A stretch of DNA of 64,000 nucleotides from Deltaproteobacteria bacterium (GCA_005774545.1 VAUL01000007.1:32320-96319); one strand, 5' to 3'. Positions 10,323 to 20,315 are shown, counted from the first letter of the stretch. Notes: generated from the sequence alone by a model not told the origin. A program made the numbers and translations.

Positions 10323-10787
10323 GTGATCATTACCCGCGCCACGGAATATGCCATCCGCGCCGTCCTGTACATGGCCAATCAGCCGCAGGGGGAGATCGTC
10401 TTCAAGAAGGACATCTGCCGCGCCCAGGACATCACCCCGGCCTTTTTGACCAAGATTCTCCAGCCCTTGATCAAGGAAGGGATCGTCGGATCGCAGCGCG
10501 GCGTCGGCGGCGGCTTTTATCTGGCCAAACCGGCCGCGGAGATCACCCTGTTCGACATCGTCAAGACCCAGGAAGGGCCGCTCTACCTCAACCAGTGCCT
10601 GATCAAGGACGGAGCCTGCGGGCGGGAGTTCTTCTGCCCCGTGCACGGCGCCTGGAAGGAAATTCGCGCCGAGTTCATGGCCACCCTCTCCCGCTATGAC
10701 TTCGCCAGCCTGGCGGCCCGGCAGAAGGAATTGCCCCTCATCTCCCCCGCGCCGAAAAAACCCCGCAGAAAAAAGGCGACGACCTGA
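10323..10787 (+). CDS. Rrf2 family transcriptional regulator with three-Cys cluster site
   Basis: 154 residues beginning MIITRATEYAIRAVLYMA, the N-terminal winged helix of the Rrf2 family, followed by the GVGGGFYLAKP wing. Three cysteines in the order CLIKDGACGREFFC (spacing seven and five residues) match the Fe-S ligand region of IscR/NsrR-type members, so it may sense redox, NO or iron; this is inferred. The GTG at 10323 has GGAG upstream. The C-terminus is lysine- and arginine-rich (PKKPRRKK). It precedes the electron-conduit genes and could regulate them. Confidence 0.9.
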   Translation: MIITRATEYAIRAVLYMANQPQGEIVFKKDICRAQDITPAFLTKILQPLIKEGIVGSQRGVGGGFYLAKPAAEITLFDIVKTQEGPLYLNQCLIKDGACGREFFCPVHGAWKEIRAEFMATLSRYDFASLAARQKELPLISPAPKKPRRKKATT

Positions 10788-10803
10788 CGCCCCCGCAAAA
10801 AAA

Positions 10804-10839
10804 CACCCTGGAGACCAGGAGGGCAAGTCGTCCAGGGTG
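10804..10839. terminator. Inverted repeat after the Rrf2 gene
   Basis: Perfect 9-bp inverted repeat CACCCTGGA/TCCAGGGTG (10804-10812 and 10831-10839) with an 18-base loop, 16 bp after the Rrf2 stop. There is no T run directly after it, so it is either a weak terminator or a regulatory structure. Confidence 0.4.
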
Positions 10840-10956
10840 AAGCAGGAAGCCGCGTCCGGCCTCCCGTGAAGTTTTCTCTTTCAAAACGATTATAGCAGAG
10901 TTCCGGATTTTTTCAAAAACCCGCGAAAGATCATGCCGCTACCGGCACTAATCCCC

Positions 10957-11008
10957 TTGTTTTTTTCCGAAAAATCCGCATAATGGGCGCCGTCTGAGAA
11001 TTTTCTCA
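10957..11008 (+). promoter_or_regulatory. Putative promoter and operator of the cytochrome operon
   Basis: TTGTTT (10957-10962), an 18-bp spacer and TAATGG (10981-10986) form a plausible promoter. Just after it, covering the expected start point, lies TGAGAA-TT-TTCTCA (10995-11008), an inverted repeat of two 6-bp arms. A repressor bound there would block the promoter. The adjacent Rrf2 protein is a candidate, by position only. Confidence 0.4.
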
Positions 11009-11096
11009 CACAGAGTCCGCTTCTTTATTCATTCTTTGCAATCGACCGATTTCGCCGCATCTCTGCCCCATCGAGATGCAGAACAGGAGATTCCGC

Positions 11097-12089
11097 GTGC
11101 CCGTCCGTCTACTTTTTCTTGCCGCCGCCATCGGCACGGTTGCCTTCATGGCGGCCTGCAGCGATCTCGCCAGTTTGCGCGCCAGCCGTCCGATCGCCCC
11201 GATCCAGGACTACGAAACCTTCCTGGTGGGGAACCTTGAAGCCGACTACGTCGGCGACGAGAATTGCCTGAAAAGCTGTCATACCCACGACAGGATCGCC
11301 AGAGACTTCAAACTTTCGGTCCACGGCGACCAGATTTCCTCGGAAACCGGCCTGCCGCTGGTCAACTGCGAATCCTGCCATGGTCCGGGGAGCCTGGCGA
11401 TCGCCAATGCCGGAACCAACAAGGTCTGTGACTTCAAGACACTCCTGCCGCTTGACGAATTCCCGGCCCAGGCCCAGGCGATGCTCTGCCTCAAATGCCA
11501 TTCGGCGGCATCCACGCCGAACCTGGCCAACTGGAACGGCAGCGTCCATGCCATGAACGACGTCAGCTGCTTCTCCTGCCACAAGCTGCACCAGGGACCG
11601 CAACAGAAGGTCGACCGCCATGAGCAGCAGGAAATGTGCGAAGGGTGCCACCAGAAGATCAAGATGGAATTTGCACAGTTCTCCCATCACCCGGTACCGG
11701 AGCACAAGATCGCCTGCACCGACTGCCACGATCCGCACAACTCCAACAATCCGTTCAACCTCAAGGGCGTCACGACCAAGGCCGTCTGCACCCGATGCCA
11801 CATGGAGTACCAGGGGCCGTTTGTTTACGAGCATGCCGACGTCACCGAAGATTGCGGCAACTGCCACAACCCGCACGGTTCGCCCAACGACAACCTGCTG
11901 GACGTGGCCCAGCCGTTCCTCTGCCTGCAATGCCACGCCGGCCACCACGGTTCCCGGTCGCCGCAGGGCACCCTCAACAACACGCCGATGAAGCAGGCCT
12001 TCTTCACCCGCTGCACGGACTGCCACTCCGCAATCCACGGCACCGACACCCCGAGCGTCCACGGCCGCGGCACTTTCATTGCGCGTTAG
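11097..12089 (+). CDS. DmsE/MtrA-type decaheme c-type cytochrome, lipoprotein
   Basis: A multiheme electron-transfer protein, probably the periplasmic partner of the downstream outer-membrane barrel. Ten heme sites are seen: nine CXXCH (CESCH, CLKCH, CFSCH, CEGCH, CTDCH, CTRCH, CGNCH, CLQCH, CTDCH) and a first site CLKSCH that has three residues between the cysteines. A hydrophobic leader ends in MAAC, a lipobox, so the protein is probably lipid-anchored. The GTG at 11097 has AGGAGA 7 nt upstream; an in-frame ATG at 11076 is possible but has no clear ribosome site. It lies 43 bp before the barrel gene. Confidence 0.9.
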   Translation: MPVRLLFLAAAIGTVAFMAACSDLASLRASRPIAPIQDYETFLVGNLEADYVGDENCLKSCHTHDRIARDFKLSVHGDQISSETGLPLVNCESCHGPGSLAIANAGTNKVCDFKTLLPLDEFPAQAQAMLCLKCHSAASTPNLANWNGSVHAMNDVSCFSCHKLHQGPQQKVDRHEQQEMCEGCHQKIKMEFAQFSHHPVPEHKIACTDCHDPHNSNNPFNLKGVTTKAVCTRCHMEYQGPFVYEHADVTEDCGNCHNPHGSPNDNLLDVAQPFLCLQCHAGHHGSRSPQGTLNNTPMKQAFFTRCTDCHSAIHGTDTPSVHGRGTFIAR

Positions 12090-12132
12090 GAACCGGTCCC
12101 TAGAATTTATCTATTGGAGCCAGGAGGCGACA

Positions 12133-14301
12133 GTGAGCAAACATAAACGATTGATTATGGCGGCGTGCGCATTGCTCTTGTCCGCCATTGCCGGGAACAC
12201 CGCAATGGCGGACATCTCCGACGTCGAGTCCACCGACAGGATTGCGAGCGAGGCCTCGGTTGCAGCCGGGTATCGCGGCACCAGTGTCCATGGCTCCCCC
12301 GGACGCGCCAGGGAATACGACAGCCTGAAATCCAGCCCGGTCTTCAGCGGGCACCTGTTTACCGACACAGCCCCGTTTCATCTTGGTTTGGGGTTGGACT
12401 TCCGCGACGAGGACGATTTCTCGGCGGAAGCACACCTGGATACCAAGGGGTTGCTGCGCCTGGATTTTCGCAAGGATCGGTTCTTTCACAACCTCGACCA
12501 CCTTCCCTACAGCGAAGCCGACGGCGGACGGCCCGATGCCTTCTATCCCGACGCTCCGACCGCACCGCTGGTTCCCCCTCCGGCAACGATCGGACCGAAC
12601 CGGCGCGTCACGTATTACGATGACGACCGTGGTGACGCGTACGGTCTGCGCCTCGACATGTCCGAAGCGAAGCTGAAGGTCAAGTGTCCCGACTATCCGG
12701 CCCACTTCAACCTGACCTACTGGCGCTATGAAAAAACCGGCGAGAAGCAGCAGCGCTTCCTGGGGGAGAACTGCACGACCGCCTGCCACCTGCAGAGCAG
12801 GGGGCGGAAGATCGACCGTGTGACCGAAGAAGTCAAGGCCGGCCTCGATGCCCACGCCGGCTACATCGACATGGCCATCGAGGCGCTTTATCGCGTCTTC
12901 CACGATCACGAAGCGCCCCTCAAGGATTACTTCGGCGCCCATACCCGCGGCCGCACGGCCGGCAAATACGCCCACGACGAAGATCCGGAAAGCCGGGTGA
13001 AGGAAGTGACCATCCGCCTCAACACCTCGCCTGCCGGCGGCCTGGTCGGAAACACCAGCCTCACCATCGGCTCCAGGGACAATCGTTCCGACACGGCCTA
13101 CGTGACCCCGACCGAGGCAGAGGTCGACTACACGAAAGCGACGGCCGATGTCACCTACACCCCCGGCGAGAACTGGACCATCAACCTGCGCTACCGCCTG
13201 TTCGACATGACCAGCAGCAACACCGATGTCATTTACGATACCAATCACGCCACCAGGGATGTTAATCTGGAAGTGCGGGATGCCCTCGACCTGACCCGGT
13301 CTTGGTATGAGGCAATCGTCAATTTCCGCCCCACCAAGCGTTTCACCGTGAAAGGTGAATTCCGCCGCGAAGAAGTCGAGCGCCGGGAGACCGGTGAACC
13401 GACCCAGCATTCGACACCCGGGGCCCTGACGGCCCCCATTGTGATCAATCCGAAGTGGGAGTTGCCGGAGAAGGAAGAGATCACCCGGGTCAAGCTCGGC
13501 TTCAACGGCCGCTTCCTGGACAAATCGGCCCTCAAGCTCAATGGCTGGGTGGCCTGGCAGGAAAACGACAAGCCCGCCTACGGCACGTCGGCGGAGGAGC
13601 GCCAGGAGGCGTTCTTCTCGATGACCTACGCGCCGTCCGCGATCTGGGGCATTACCGCGACGGCCAATCTCGTCGACGAGCGGAATCATGATCATGAAGC
13701 CGAGCAGTTCGACCGGGCCTTTGCGCCGAACCGCCCCGTCGCCTTCGATCTCGACCGCGAGCAGGAGCAGCAGAAATTCGGCGTCGGCTCCTGGCTGAAA
13801 CCGGCGGAGACCCTGATGCTGGACGCCAACTACGGCTATCTGAGCACCGAGATCACCCAGGACCTGCTGTTCGGCGCAGAACCGCACTCGACCAACGACT
13901 GGCGCGACTACACCATCGAGAACGAGAGCGTCGATTACAGCCAGAAGGTCCACACCCTTTCGGCCGGTGCGACCTGGCAGCCGCTCAAGCAGCTGAACTG
14001 CCGGCTGGAGGGGTACCATATCCGCTCCAAGGCCAGCTACGATCCGGATTTCGGCACGGAGACCTTTGAATATCTGGTCGGCGCGGAAATACTGCGCAGC
14101 AAGGCCTCCAGCAGCGATCTCCATGAGATCAGTGAGGTCGACATCCGCCAGAACGGTATCAAGGGGCGGGTCGATTGGCAGTTCGACGACAAGTGGTCGT
14201 GCGGATTCGAGGCGGCTTTCGACGATTACGACGACATGGGGAGCAACGTGTTCGACGGTTCGGTCCAAAGCTACATGGCCAGCATTTCCCGTAGCTGGTG
14301 A
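12133..14301 (+). CDS. MtrB/PioB family decaheme-associated outer membrane beta-barrel protein
   Basis: Predicted outer-membrane barrel that encloses a multiheme cytochrome and lets electrons cross the outer membrane. The 722-residue mature length and alternating strand pattern fit the MtrB/PioB family; the signal peptide ends near AGNTAMA and the last residue is Trp, as is common for barrels. The GTG at 12133 has AGGAGG 5 nt upstream; the frame is open further upstream and overlaps the cytochrome gene. It contains one CX3CH-like site, NCTTACHL, at about residue 216, unusual for a barrel. With the preceding cytochrome it forms a porin-cytochrome conduit; no outer-surface cytochrome is adjacent. 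Confidence 0.85.
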   Translation: MSKHKRLIMAACALLLSAIAGNTAMADISDVESTDRIASEASVAAGYRGTSVHGSPGRAREYDSLKSSPVFSGHLFTDTAPFHLGLGLDFRDEDDFSAEAHLDTKGLLRLDFRKDRFFHNLDHLPYSEADGGRPDAFYPDAPTAPLVPPPATIGPNRRVTYYDDDRGDAYGLRLDMSEAKLKVKCPDYPAHFNLTYWRYEKTGEKQQRFLGENCTTACHLQSRGRKIDRVTEEVKAGLDAHAGYIDMAIEALYRVFHDHEAPLKDYFGAHTRGRTAGKYAHDEDPESRVKEVTIRLNTSPAGGLVGNTSLTIGSRDNRSDTAYVTPTEAEVDYTKATADVTYTPGENWTINLRYRLFDMTSSNTDVIYDTNHATRDVNLEVRDALDLTRSWYEAIVNFRPTKRFTVKGEFRREEVERRETGEPTQHSTPGALTAPIVINPKWELPEKEEITRVKLGFNGRFLDKSALKLNGWVAWQENDKPAYGTSAEERQEAFFSMTYAPSAIWGITATANLVDERNHDHEAEQFDRAFAPNRPVAFDLDREQEQQKFGVGSWLKPAETLMLDANYGYLSTEITQDLLFGAEPHSTNDWRDYTIENESVDYSQKVHTLSAGATWQPLKQLNCRLEGYHIRSKASYDPDFGTETFEYLVGAEILRSKASSSDLHEISEVDIRQNGIKGRVDWQFDDKWSCGFEAAFDDYDDMGSNVFDGSVQSYMASISRSW

Positions 14302-15284
14302 TGGTCATGATGACGTTGTTTCCCGAGAGTCGCGCCGTTCTCTCCCGACTGGGTCGCGCCTTGCTGGCGGCGCTGTGTGCGATGCTGCTGTCGCCCCTGC
14401 CGGCACTGGCCGAACCGATCCTGGCCGCCATCGTCCCCGCCGAGCTCCCCCGCTACAAGGAGGCACACCGGGCTCTCTCCCAGATCCTCGAGACCGGCGG
14501 GTTCGGCGCCGGCAAGCTCAAGGTGATGGTGCAGTCTCCGAATGCCGACAAGATGTCGCTGATCAACAGCCTGCGGCGCGCCAGTTCCGCCGGGGCCGCC
14601 GTCATCGTTGTCTTCGGCAGCCGCGCGGCACAGGTCATCCCGGGCGAACAGCTGAATGCGCCGGTCGTGTTTGCCGACGTTTATGATCCGGTTGCCCTGG
14701 GCGTGGTCAAAAGTCTCACCACCACGGGCGCCGAGGTCACCGGCGCCAGCAGCAAGACGGACCTGGGCACCCTGACCGGGCACATGCTCAAGATTACCGG
14801 CGCCAAGACGATCGGCGTGCTCTACACCAAGGACGAAGGGGCCGCCGAACAACAGATTGCCGAGTTGAAAGCCGTCGGCGGAATTACCGTCAAGACCGAG
14901 AACGTCAGGAATCCCGGAGAAGCCGTCGCCGCCGCCGAGAAGCTCGCCGGGCAGTGCGACGCGCTCTATCTGGCGGAAAGCATCGCCGTCATGCAGCAAG
15001 GCGCAGCCATCGTCAAGGCGGCCCTTGACCAGAAGCGCCCGGTCTTTTCGCAAATCCCCGACCTGGTCAAGGCGGGGGCGCTGCTCGGTCTGGAGGCCGA
15101 CCCCGACGAGCAGGGAAAACTGGTTGGCGTCCATGCCCTGCAGATCCTGCAGGGCCAGAAGGCCCACTCCCTGCCGGTCCGCTCCGCGAAAAAGATCACG
15201 CTGCTGATCAACCAGGCGACTGCAGGCCAGCTGGGGCTGGCCATTCCGCCCGACGTCATGGCCGCCGGGCAGGCCGTCAAGTAA
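14298..15284 (+). CDS. ABC transporter substrate-binding protein (ABC_sub_bind type)
   Basis: A secreted periplasmic binding protein of the type-1 fold related to the TrpX/YtrF-like ABC_sub_bind family. It has a signal peptide ending PLPALA-EPIL, two Rossmann lobes, and segments such as AAVIVVFGSRAAQ, GVLYTKDEGAAEQQ and ADPDEQGKLVG typical of this family. No permease or ATPase gene is adjacent, so it may instead pair with the chemoreceptor that follows 22 bp downstream. The GTG start at 14298 overlaps the barrel stop; ATGs at 14301, 14307 and 14310 are alternatives. Confidence 0.8.
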   Translation: MMVMMTLFPESRAVLSRLGRALLAALCAMLLSPLPALAEPILAAIVPAELPRYKEAHRALSQILETGGFGAGKLKVMVQSPNADKMSLINSLRRASSAGAAVIVVFGSRAAQVIPGEQLNAPVVFADVYDPVALGVVKSLTTTGAEVTGASSKTDLGTLTGHMLKITGAKTIGVLYTKDEGAAEQQIAELKAVGGITVKTENVRNPGEAVAAAEKLAGQCDALYLAESIAVMQQGAAIVKAALDQKRPVFSQIPDLVKAGALLGLEADPDEQGKLVGVHALQILQGQKAHSLPVRSAKKITLLINQATAGQLGLAIPPDVMAAGQAVK

Positions 15285-15306
15285 GGTTTCGGAGAGGCAT
15301 ACCAAA

Positions 15307-17679
15307 ATGCTCAGCAAGCTCGACCTGCGCTGGAAAACCCTGATCGTCATGCTGCTGGTGGCCGTTCTGCCGCTGGTGGTAAGCATGATGATCCTGTCCG
15401 GCTTCACCCAGAAGCAACTGCGTGCCAGCCTCCTGCAGGTCGCGGAAAAGTCGAAGAACTTCGTCGACCTGAACACCGCCGGCACCCAGCGGGAAATGGT
15501 CAACACGGTGACCGTGCTGAGCACCACCACCGACCTGATCAACGCCGTCTACTTCACGACCCTCACCCAGGATCCGGCCCAGCTTGAAGAGTATCTGGAG
15601 ACGGCTCGCGGGCAGTACAAGTACACGGCCATCGAGATTCTCGACGCCCAGGGGAAGTCGATGGCTGCAGCCCAGGGGAAAGACGCCGGGCTGGCCAAGG
15701 CCGGCGCGGCCGATGCCGCCCTGACCAAGCTGATGCAGGCGGAGGCGCGCGGGGGGATGCTCCCCTACCGCGGCAAGATGGGCAACCTGGCGGTGGCACC
15801 GGTCCGTTTCCAGGACCAGGTGATCGGCTACCTGGTCGCCATCAACCTGCTTGACGACAATTACGCCAAGCAGCTCCGCGACCTGAGCGGCGTCGAAGTG
15901 GCGTTCCTCGGCCCGGCAGGGGTCGTGGGGGCATCCCATCCCGACCTGCGCAAAATCGACACCGATCGCGACTTCGAAGGCGCCGGCGAAACCATCTACC
16001 TCGGCGGGATCCGCTTCTTCCCGGTTGCCCGCCCCCTGGGGAACAGCGGCTACCGGCTGCTGATCGCCATGGACCTGTCGATCGAGAGTTCGGCACTAAG
16101 CTCCCTGCGCACGGTCATGGCGGGGCTGACCATCGGCGCGATCGCGGTGGCTCTCGTCGTCGCCCTCCTGTTCTCGCGCACCCTCACCAGACCGCTCCAG
16201 GAGATGGTCGCCAACCTGCGCGAGATCGCCCAGGGGGAAGCCGACCTCAGCCACACCCTGGAAGTGCGCAGCCAGGACGAGCTCGGGGAACTGGCCGGCA
16301 ATTTCAACGCCTTCGTCGGGCGGCTGCGCGAGATGGTCGAACGGATTCGCGCGGCGGCCGCCGACACCTTCACCGCCACCGAACAGATTCGCAAGGCGTC
16401 CCAGGAGGTCAGCGCCGGCACGGTTCGCCAGGCGGCCTCGCTGGAGGATTCCTTCCAGGCGATCCAGGGGATCGACGAGTCGGCGATCGACGTCGCCAAC
16501 GGCATCAGCTCCCTGCTCGACGCCGTCGAAATCAGCTCTTCCGCCACCCTCGAACTCGGTGCCACCATCGAGGAGATCGTTTCCCAGGCCGAGCGCCTGT
16601 TCGTCACCATCGAGCAGGTCTCCAGCTCCATCGCGCAAATGTCGGTCTCCAGCCAGGAGGTGGCCGACAACATCGAAAACCTCTCTTCCTCGACCGAGGT
16701 CACGGCCTCGTCGATCACCGAGATGGATGCCTCGATCAAGGAGGTCGAGGAGATCGCCCTGCAGACCAGCCAGCTCTCGGAGCAGGCCAATCTCGATGCC
16801 GAGAAAGGGAAGGCGACGGTTGCGGAAACGATCGCCGGCATCCAGGCCATCCAGGCGACGGTCGAGGAAGCCAGCCGGGCGATCGAGGATCTTGGCCGGC
16901 AGTCGCGCGAAATCGGCTCGATCCTGACCGTCATCGACGAGGTGGCCGACCAGACCCGGCTCCTCTCCCTCAATGCTTCGATCATCGCCGCCCAGGCCGG
17001 CGAGCATGGCAAGGGGTTCGCCGTGGTCGCCGACGAGATCCGCGAACTGGCCGAGCGCACGGCGGTTTCGACCCAGGAGATCGCCGCGATCATCAACCGC
17101 CTCCAGGAGGGGACCGGCAGCGCCGTCAAGGCCATGCAGGCCGGCAGTCGGCGGGTCAACGAGGAGGCCGAACGCTCCAAAGTCGCCGAGCAGGCCCTGG
17201 AGAAGATCACCGCCAGCGCCCTCAAATCGGCCCAGCAGGTCAAGGGGATCGTGCGCGCCACCCAGGAGCAGGCCCGCGGCAGCAGGCAGATCACCGAGGC
17301 GGTCAACCAGGTGTCGTCGATGCTCCAGCAGATCTCCCATTCGGTCAAACAGCAGTCGAGCGGCATCCGGCAGCTGGCCCAGGCGGCCGAGTCGATGCGC
17401 GACATCGCATCGCAGGTCAAGCTAAGCACCGGCGAACAGGCCAAGGGGAGCCATCAGATCAACGCCAACATGGAGCGGATCCGCGCCATGATGCAGCAGA
17501 TCGACCATGCGTCCAAGGAGCAGTCGGAGCGCAGCAAACAGGTGGTCGAGGCCGTTTCCGAGATCCGGCGCGTGGCGGAAAGCAACGCCAGCCGCACCGC
17601 CGAACTCGACCAGGTGGTGGAAAAGCTCGCCGCCCAGGCAACGGTCATGGACCGGGAAATCGGCTCGTTCCGTTCCTGA
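15307..17679 (+). CDS. Methyl-accepting chemotaxis protein with periplasmic Cache-like sensor
   Basis: A 790-residue inner-membrane receptor. TM1 is at residues 11-31, followed by a periplasmic sensor of about 230 residues that resembles a Cache domain, then TM2 near residues 275-295, a HAMP segment (TRPLQEMVANLREIAQGEADLS) and a long coiled-coil signalling domain. The hairpin tip EVADQTRLLSLNASIIAAQAGEHGKGFAVVADEIRELAERT is close to the MCP consensus. There is no C-terminal CheR/CheB-binding pentapeptide. Co-transcription with the upstream binding protein suggests that protein delivers the ligand, or that the two form a one-component sensing pair; this is inferred. Confidence 0.92.
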   Translation: MLSKLDLRWKTLIVMLLVAVLPLVVSMMILSGFTQKQLRASLLQVAEKSKNFVDLNTAGTQREMVNTVTVLSTTTDLINAVYFTTLTQDPAQLEEYLETARGQYKYTAIEILDAQGKSMAAAQGKDAGLAKAGAADAALTKLMQAEARGGMLPYRGKMGNLAVAPVRFQDQVIGYLVAINLLDDNYAKQLRDLSGVEVAFLGPAGVVGASHPDLRKIDTDRDFEGAGETIYLGGIRFFPVARPLGNSGYRLLIAMDLSIESSALSSLRTVMAGLTIGAIAVALVVALLFSRTLTRPLQEMVANLREIAQGEADLSHTLEVRSQDELGELAGNFNAFVGRLREMVERIRAAAADTFTATEQIRKASQEVSAGTVRQAASLEDSFQAIQGIDESAIDVANGISSLLDAVEISSSATLELGATIEEIVSQAERLFVTIEQVSSSIAQMSVSSQEVADNIENLSSSTEVTASSITEMDASIKEVEEIALQTSQLSEQANLDAEKGKATVAETIAGIQAIQATVEEASRAIEDLGRQSREIGSILTVIDEVADQTRLLSLNASIIAAQAGEHGKGFAVVADEIRELAERTAVSTQEIAAIINRLQEGTGSAVKAMQAGSRRVNEEAERSKVAEQALEKITASALKSAQQVKGIVRATQEQARGSRQITEAVNQVSSMLQQISHSVKQQSSGIRQLAQAAESMRDIASQVKLSTGEQAKGSHQINANMERIRAMMQQIDHASKEQSERSKQVVEAVSEIRRVAESNASRTAELDQVVEKLAAQATVMDREIGSFRS

Positions 17680-17699
17680 ACCCTTCAGAGTCCGATCCG

Positions 17700-17730
17700 A
17701 CGGCGCCTTTGCAAAGAGGCGCCGTTTTTA
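17700..17730 (+). terminator. Rho-independent terminator after the chemoreceptor gene
   Basis: GC-rich stem CGGCGCCT/AGGCGCCG followed by TTTTT, 22 bases after the stop. It ends the cytochrome-barrel-receptor operon. Confidence 0.85.
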
Positions 17731-17779
17731 TTGCCGACCATTCTCCACCATTTCACAGTAGTTAATTTCAAATTTTTAC

Positions 17780-17808
17780 TTGACTTGTCAACTAAACTAT
17801 GGTCTATT
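17780..17808 (+). promoter_or_regulatory. Putative cysK promoter with palindrome
   Basis: TTGACT (17780-17785) and TCTATT (17803-17808) with a 17-bp spacer. The -35 region is part of TTGAC-TT-GTCAA (17780-17791), a perfect 5-bp inverted repeat that could be an operator. The -10 match is weak. Confidence 0.4.
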
Positions 17809-17851
17809 GGCTCCACGCTGTGATTCACGCACCCCCTTCACGGAGGCAACC

Positions 17852-18805
<954 letters not shown>

Positions 18806-18820
18806 TCAGACGATATTTGC

Positions 18821-18850
18821 TTGACAAGACAGACTTTATCGGCTTACTAA
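18821..18850 (+). promoter_or_regulatory. Putative promoter of the first SAM riboswitch transcript
   Basis: TTGACA at 18821-18826 followed after 18 bp by TACTAA (18845-18850). The riboswitch starts about 55 bp further on. Confidence 0.5.
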
Positions 18851-18904
18851 AGAATGGTAGCACGACTCCCCGCGAAGATTGCGGGAAGTACATCATAGCC
18901 TTTT

Positions 18905-19042
18905 CATCAAGAGTGGCTGAGGGACAGGCCCTTTGACGCCACAGCAACCGATCCGCCCTTGCCTTTGCCGGCAACGGCGGGTGTCAGGTGCTAATTCCTG
19001 CCCGCCGGGCCCGCAAGGGTGTACAGGCGGGAAAGATGAGAA
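18905..19042 (+). ncRNA. SAM-I (S-box) riboswitch upstream of the metI-like gene
   Basis: Conserved S-box blocks are present in order: ATCAAGAG, GAGGGACAGGCCC, CAGCAACC, GGTGCTAATTCC and AGATGAGAAC. These form the four-way junction that binds S-adenosylmethionine. A terminator hairpin follows before the coding region, so high SAM should stop transcription of the two transsulfuration genes. Confidence 0.93.
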
Positions 19043-19083
19043 CGGCGCTTTGCAGACGGCAGCGGTTTAATCTCCGTCCCCGA

Positions 19084-19124
19084 AGCCCCTTCTCATCCCC
19101 ACGCGAGAAGGGGCTTTTCTTCTT
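19084..19124 (+). terminator. Expression-platform terminator of the first SAM riboswitch
   Basis: 11-bp stem AGCCCCTTCTC/GAGAAGGGGCT followed by TTTCTTCTT, 26 bases before the start codon of the downstream gene. Confidence 0.85.
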
Positions 19125-19149
19125 CCGCCAACCTCACAAGGGGACGCCC

Positions 19150-20310
19150 ATGACCTGTCGCAACGAAAATCTGACCCTGGAGAGCCGCCTGGTCCAGACT
19201 GGCGTCGGCCGCGACGAACGCACCGGCGGGATCAGCTTTCCGATCTATCCCAGCGCCACCTACCGCCATCCCGGCGTCGGCGAGAGCACCGGCTACGACT
19301 ACACCCGTTCGGGCAATCCGACCAGGCAGTTGCTCGAGGAGAGCCTCGCCCGCCTCGAAGGCGGGGCGCGCGGCCTGGCCTTCGCCTCGGGGATGGCGGC
19401 GCTGACCACCCTTTTCCTGCACTTTTCCTCCGGCGACCACGTCGTGGTGTCGCAGGACCTTTACGGCGGCACCTACCGGATTCTCGACCAGGTATTCGCC
19501 AAGTTCGGGCTGAGAGTCAGCTATGTCGATACCAGCGACACCACCGCGGTGGCTGCGGCGATTCGCCCCGAGAGCAAGGCGCTGCTCGTCGAGACCCCGG
19601 GCAATCCGCTGCTCGGCGTTGCCGACCTGGCGGCACTCGGCGCCTTGTGCCGGGAACGCGGTCTGCTCTTCGTCGTCGACAACACGTTCCTCACCCCGGT
19701 ACTGCAGCGCCCCTTCGAATTCGGCGCCGACATCACCGTCTATTCGGCCACCAAATACTTCGGCGGCCACAACGATCTGTGTGCCGGCGCGCTGGTTGCC
19801 CGCACCCCGGAACTCGGCGACCGCCTTTATTTTCTGCAGAACTCGACCGGCGGGATTCTGCCGCCGCAGGACTGCTGGCTGCTGCTGCGCAGCCTCAAGA
19901 CCCTGGCGTTGCGCCTGGAGCGCCACTGCGCCAACGCCCTGGCCGTGGCACGCTGGCTGGAGCAGCAGCCGAAGGTTACCGCCGTCTACTACCCGGGATT
20001 GGAACGGCACCCCGGCCATGCGCTGTCGAAACGCCAGTCAGCCGGGTTTGGCGGTATGCTCTCCTTCCGGGTCGATACCCCGGCAACGGCCCGGCAGGTC
20101 CTGAAGAGGCTGCAGCTGATCTCCTTCGCCGAAAGTCTCGGCGGCGTCGAATCCCTGATGACACTGCCGGCCGTGCAGACCCATGCCGACGTTCCCGAAG
20201 CCGAGCGGCGGCGGCTCGGCATCTGCGAAAGCCTGCTGCGGCTCTCGGTGGGAATCGAAAGCGCCTGTGATATCATTGCCGATCTGGACCAGGCTTTGAA
20301 TCAGTGCTGA
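19150..20310 (+). CDS. PLP-dependent transsulfuration enzyme, cystathionine gamma-synthase/O-acetylhomoserine thiolase type (MetI-like)
   Basis: Member of the Cys/Met metabolism PLP family (PF01053), 386 residues. The PLP lysine lies in YSATKYFGGHNDLCAG, and YDYTRSGNPTRQ, FASGMAAL and VETPGNPLL match the family. By position, next to metX and a second PLP enzyme and under a SAM riboswitch, it most likely acts on O-acetylhomoserine with cysteine or sulfide, like B. subtilis MetI. Exact substrate preference cannot be read from the sequence. AAGGGG lies 8 nt before the ATG. Confidence 0.85.
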   Translation: MTCRNENLTLESRLVQTGVGRDERTGGISFPIYPSATYRHPGVGESTGYDYTRSGNPTRQLLEESLARLEGGARGLAFASGMAALTTLFLHFSSGDHVVVSQDLYGGTYRILDQVFAKFGLRVSYVDTSDTTAVAAAIRPESKALLVETPGNPLLGVADLAALGALCRERGLLFVVDNTFLTPVLQRPFEFGADITVYSATKYFGGHNDLCAGALVARTPELGDRLYFLQNSTGGILPPQDCWLLLRSLKTLALRLERHCANALAVARWLEQQPKVTAVYYPGLERHPGHALSKRQSAGFGGMLSFRVDTPATARQVLKRLQLISFAESLGGVESLMTLPAVQTHADVPEAERRRLGICESLLRLSVGIESACDIIADLDQALNQC

Positions 20311-20315
20311 GTGCA

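Noticed and set aside
12100..14268. A 722-codon open frame on the minus strand opposite the MtrB/PioB-like gene
   Set aside because: High GC keeps the antisense strand open. The plus-strand protein has a signal peptide, ribosome site and barrel features; the antisense product has none and no ribosome site.
16050..17444. Minus-strand frames opposite the chemoreceptor
   Set aside because: Ser- and Leu-rich shadows of a coiled-coil gene.
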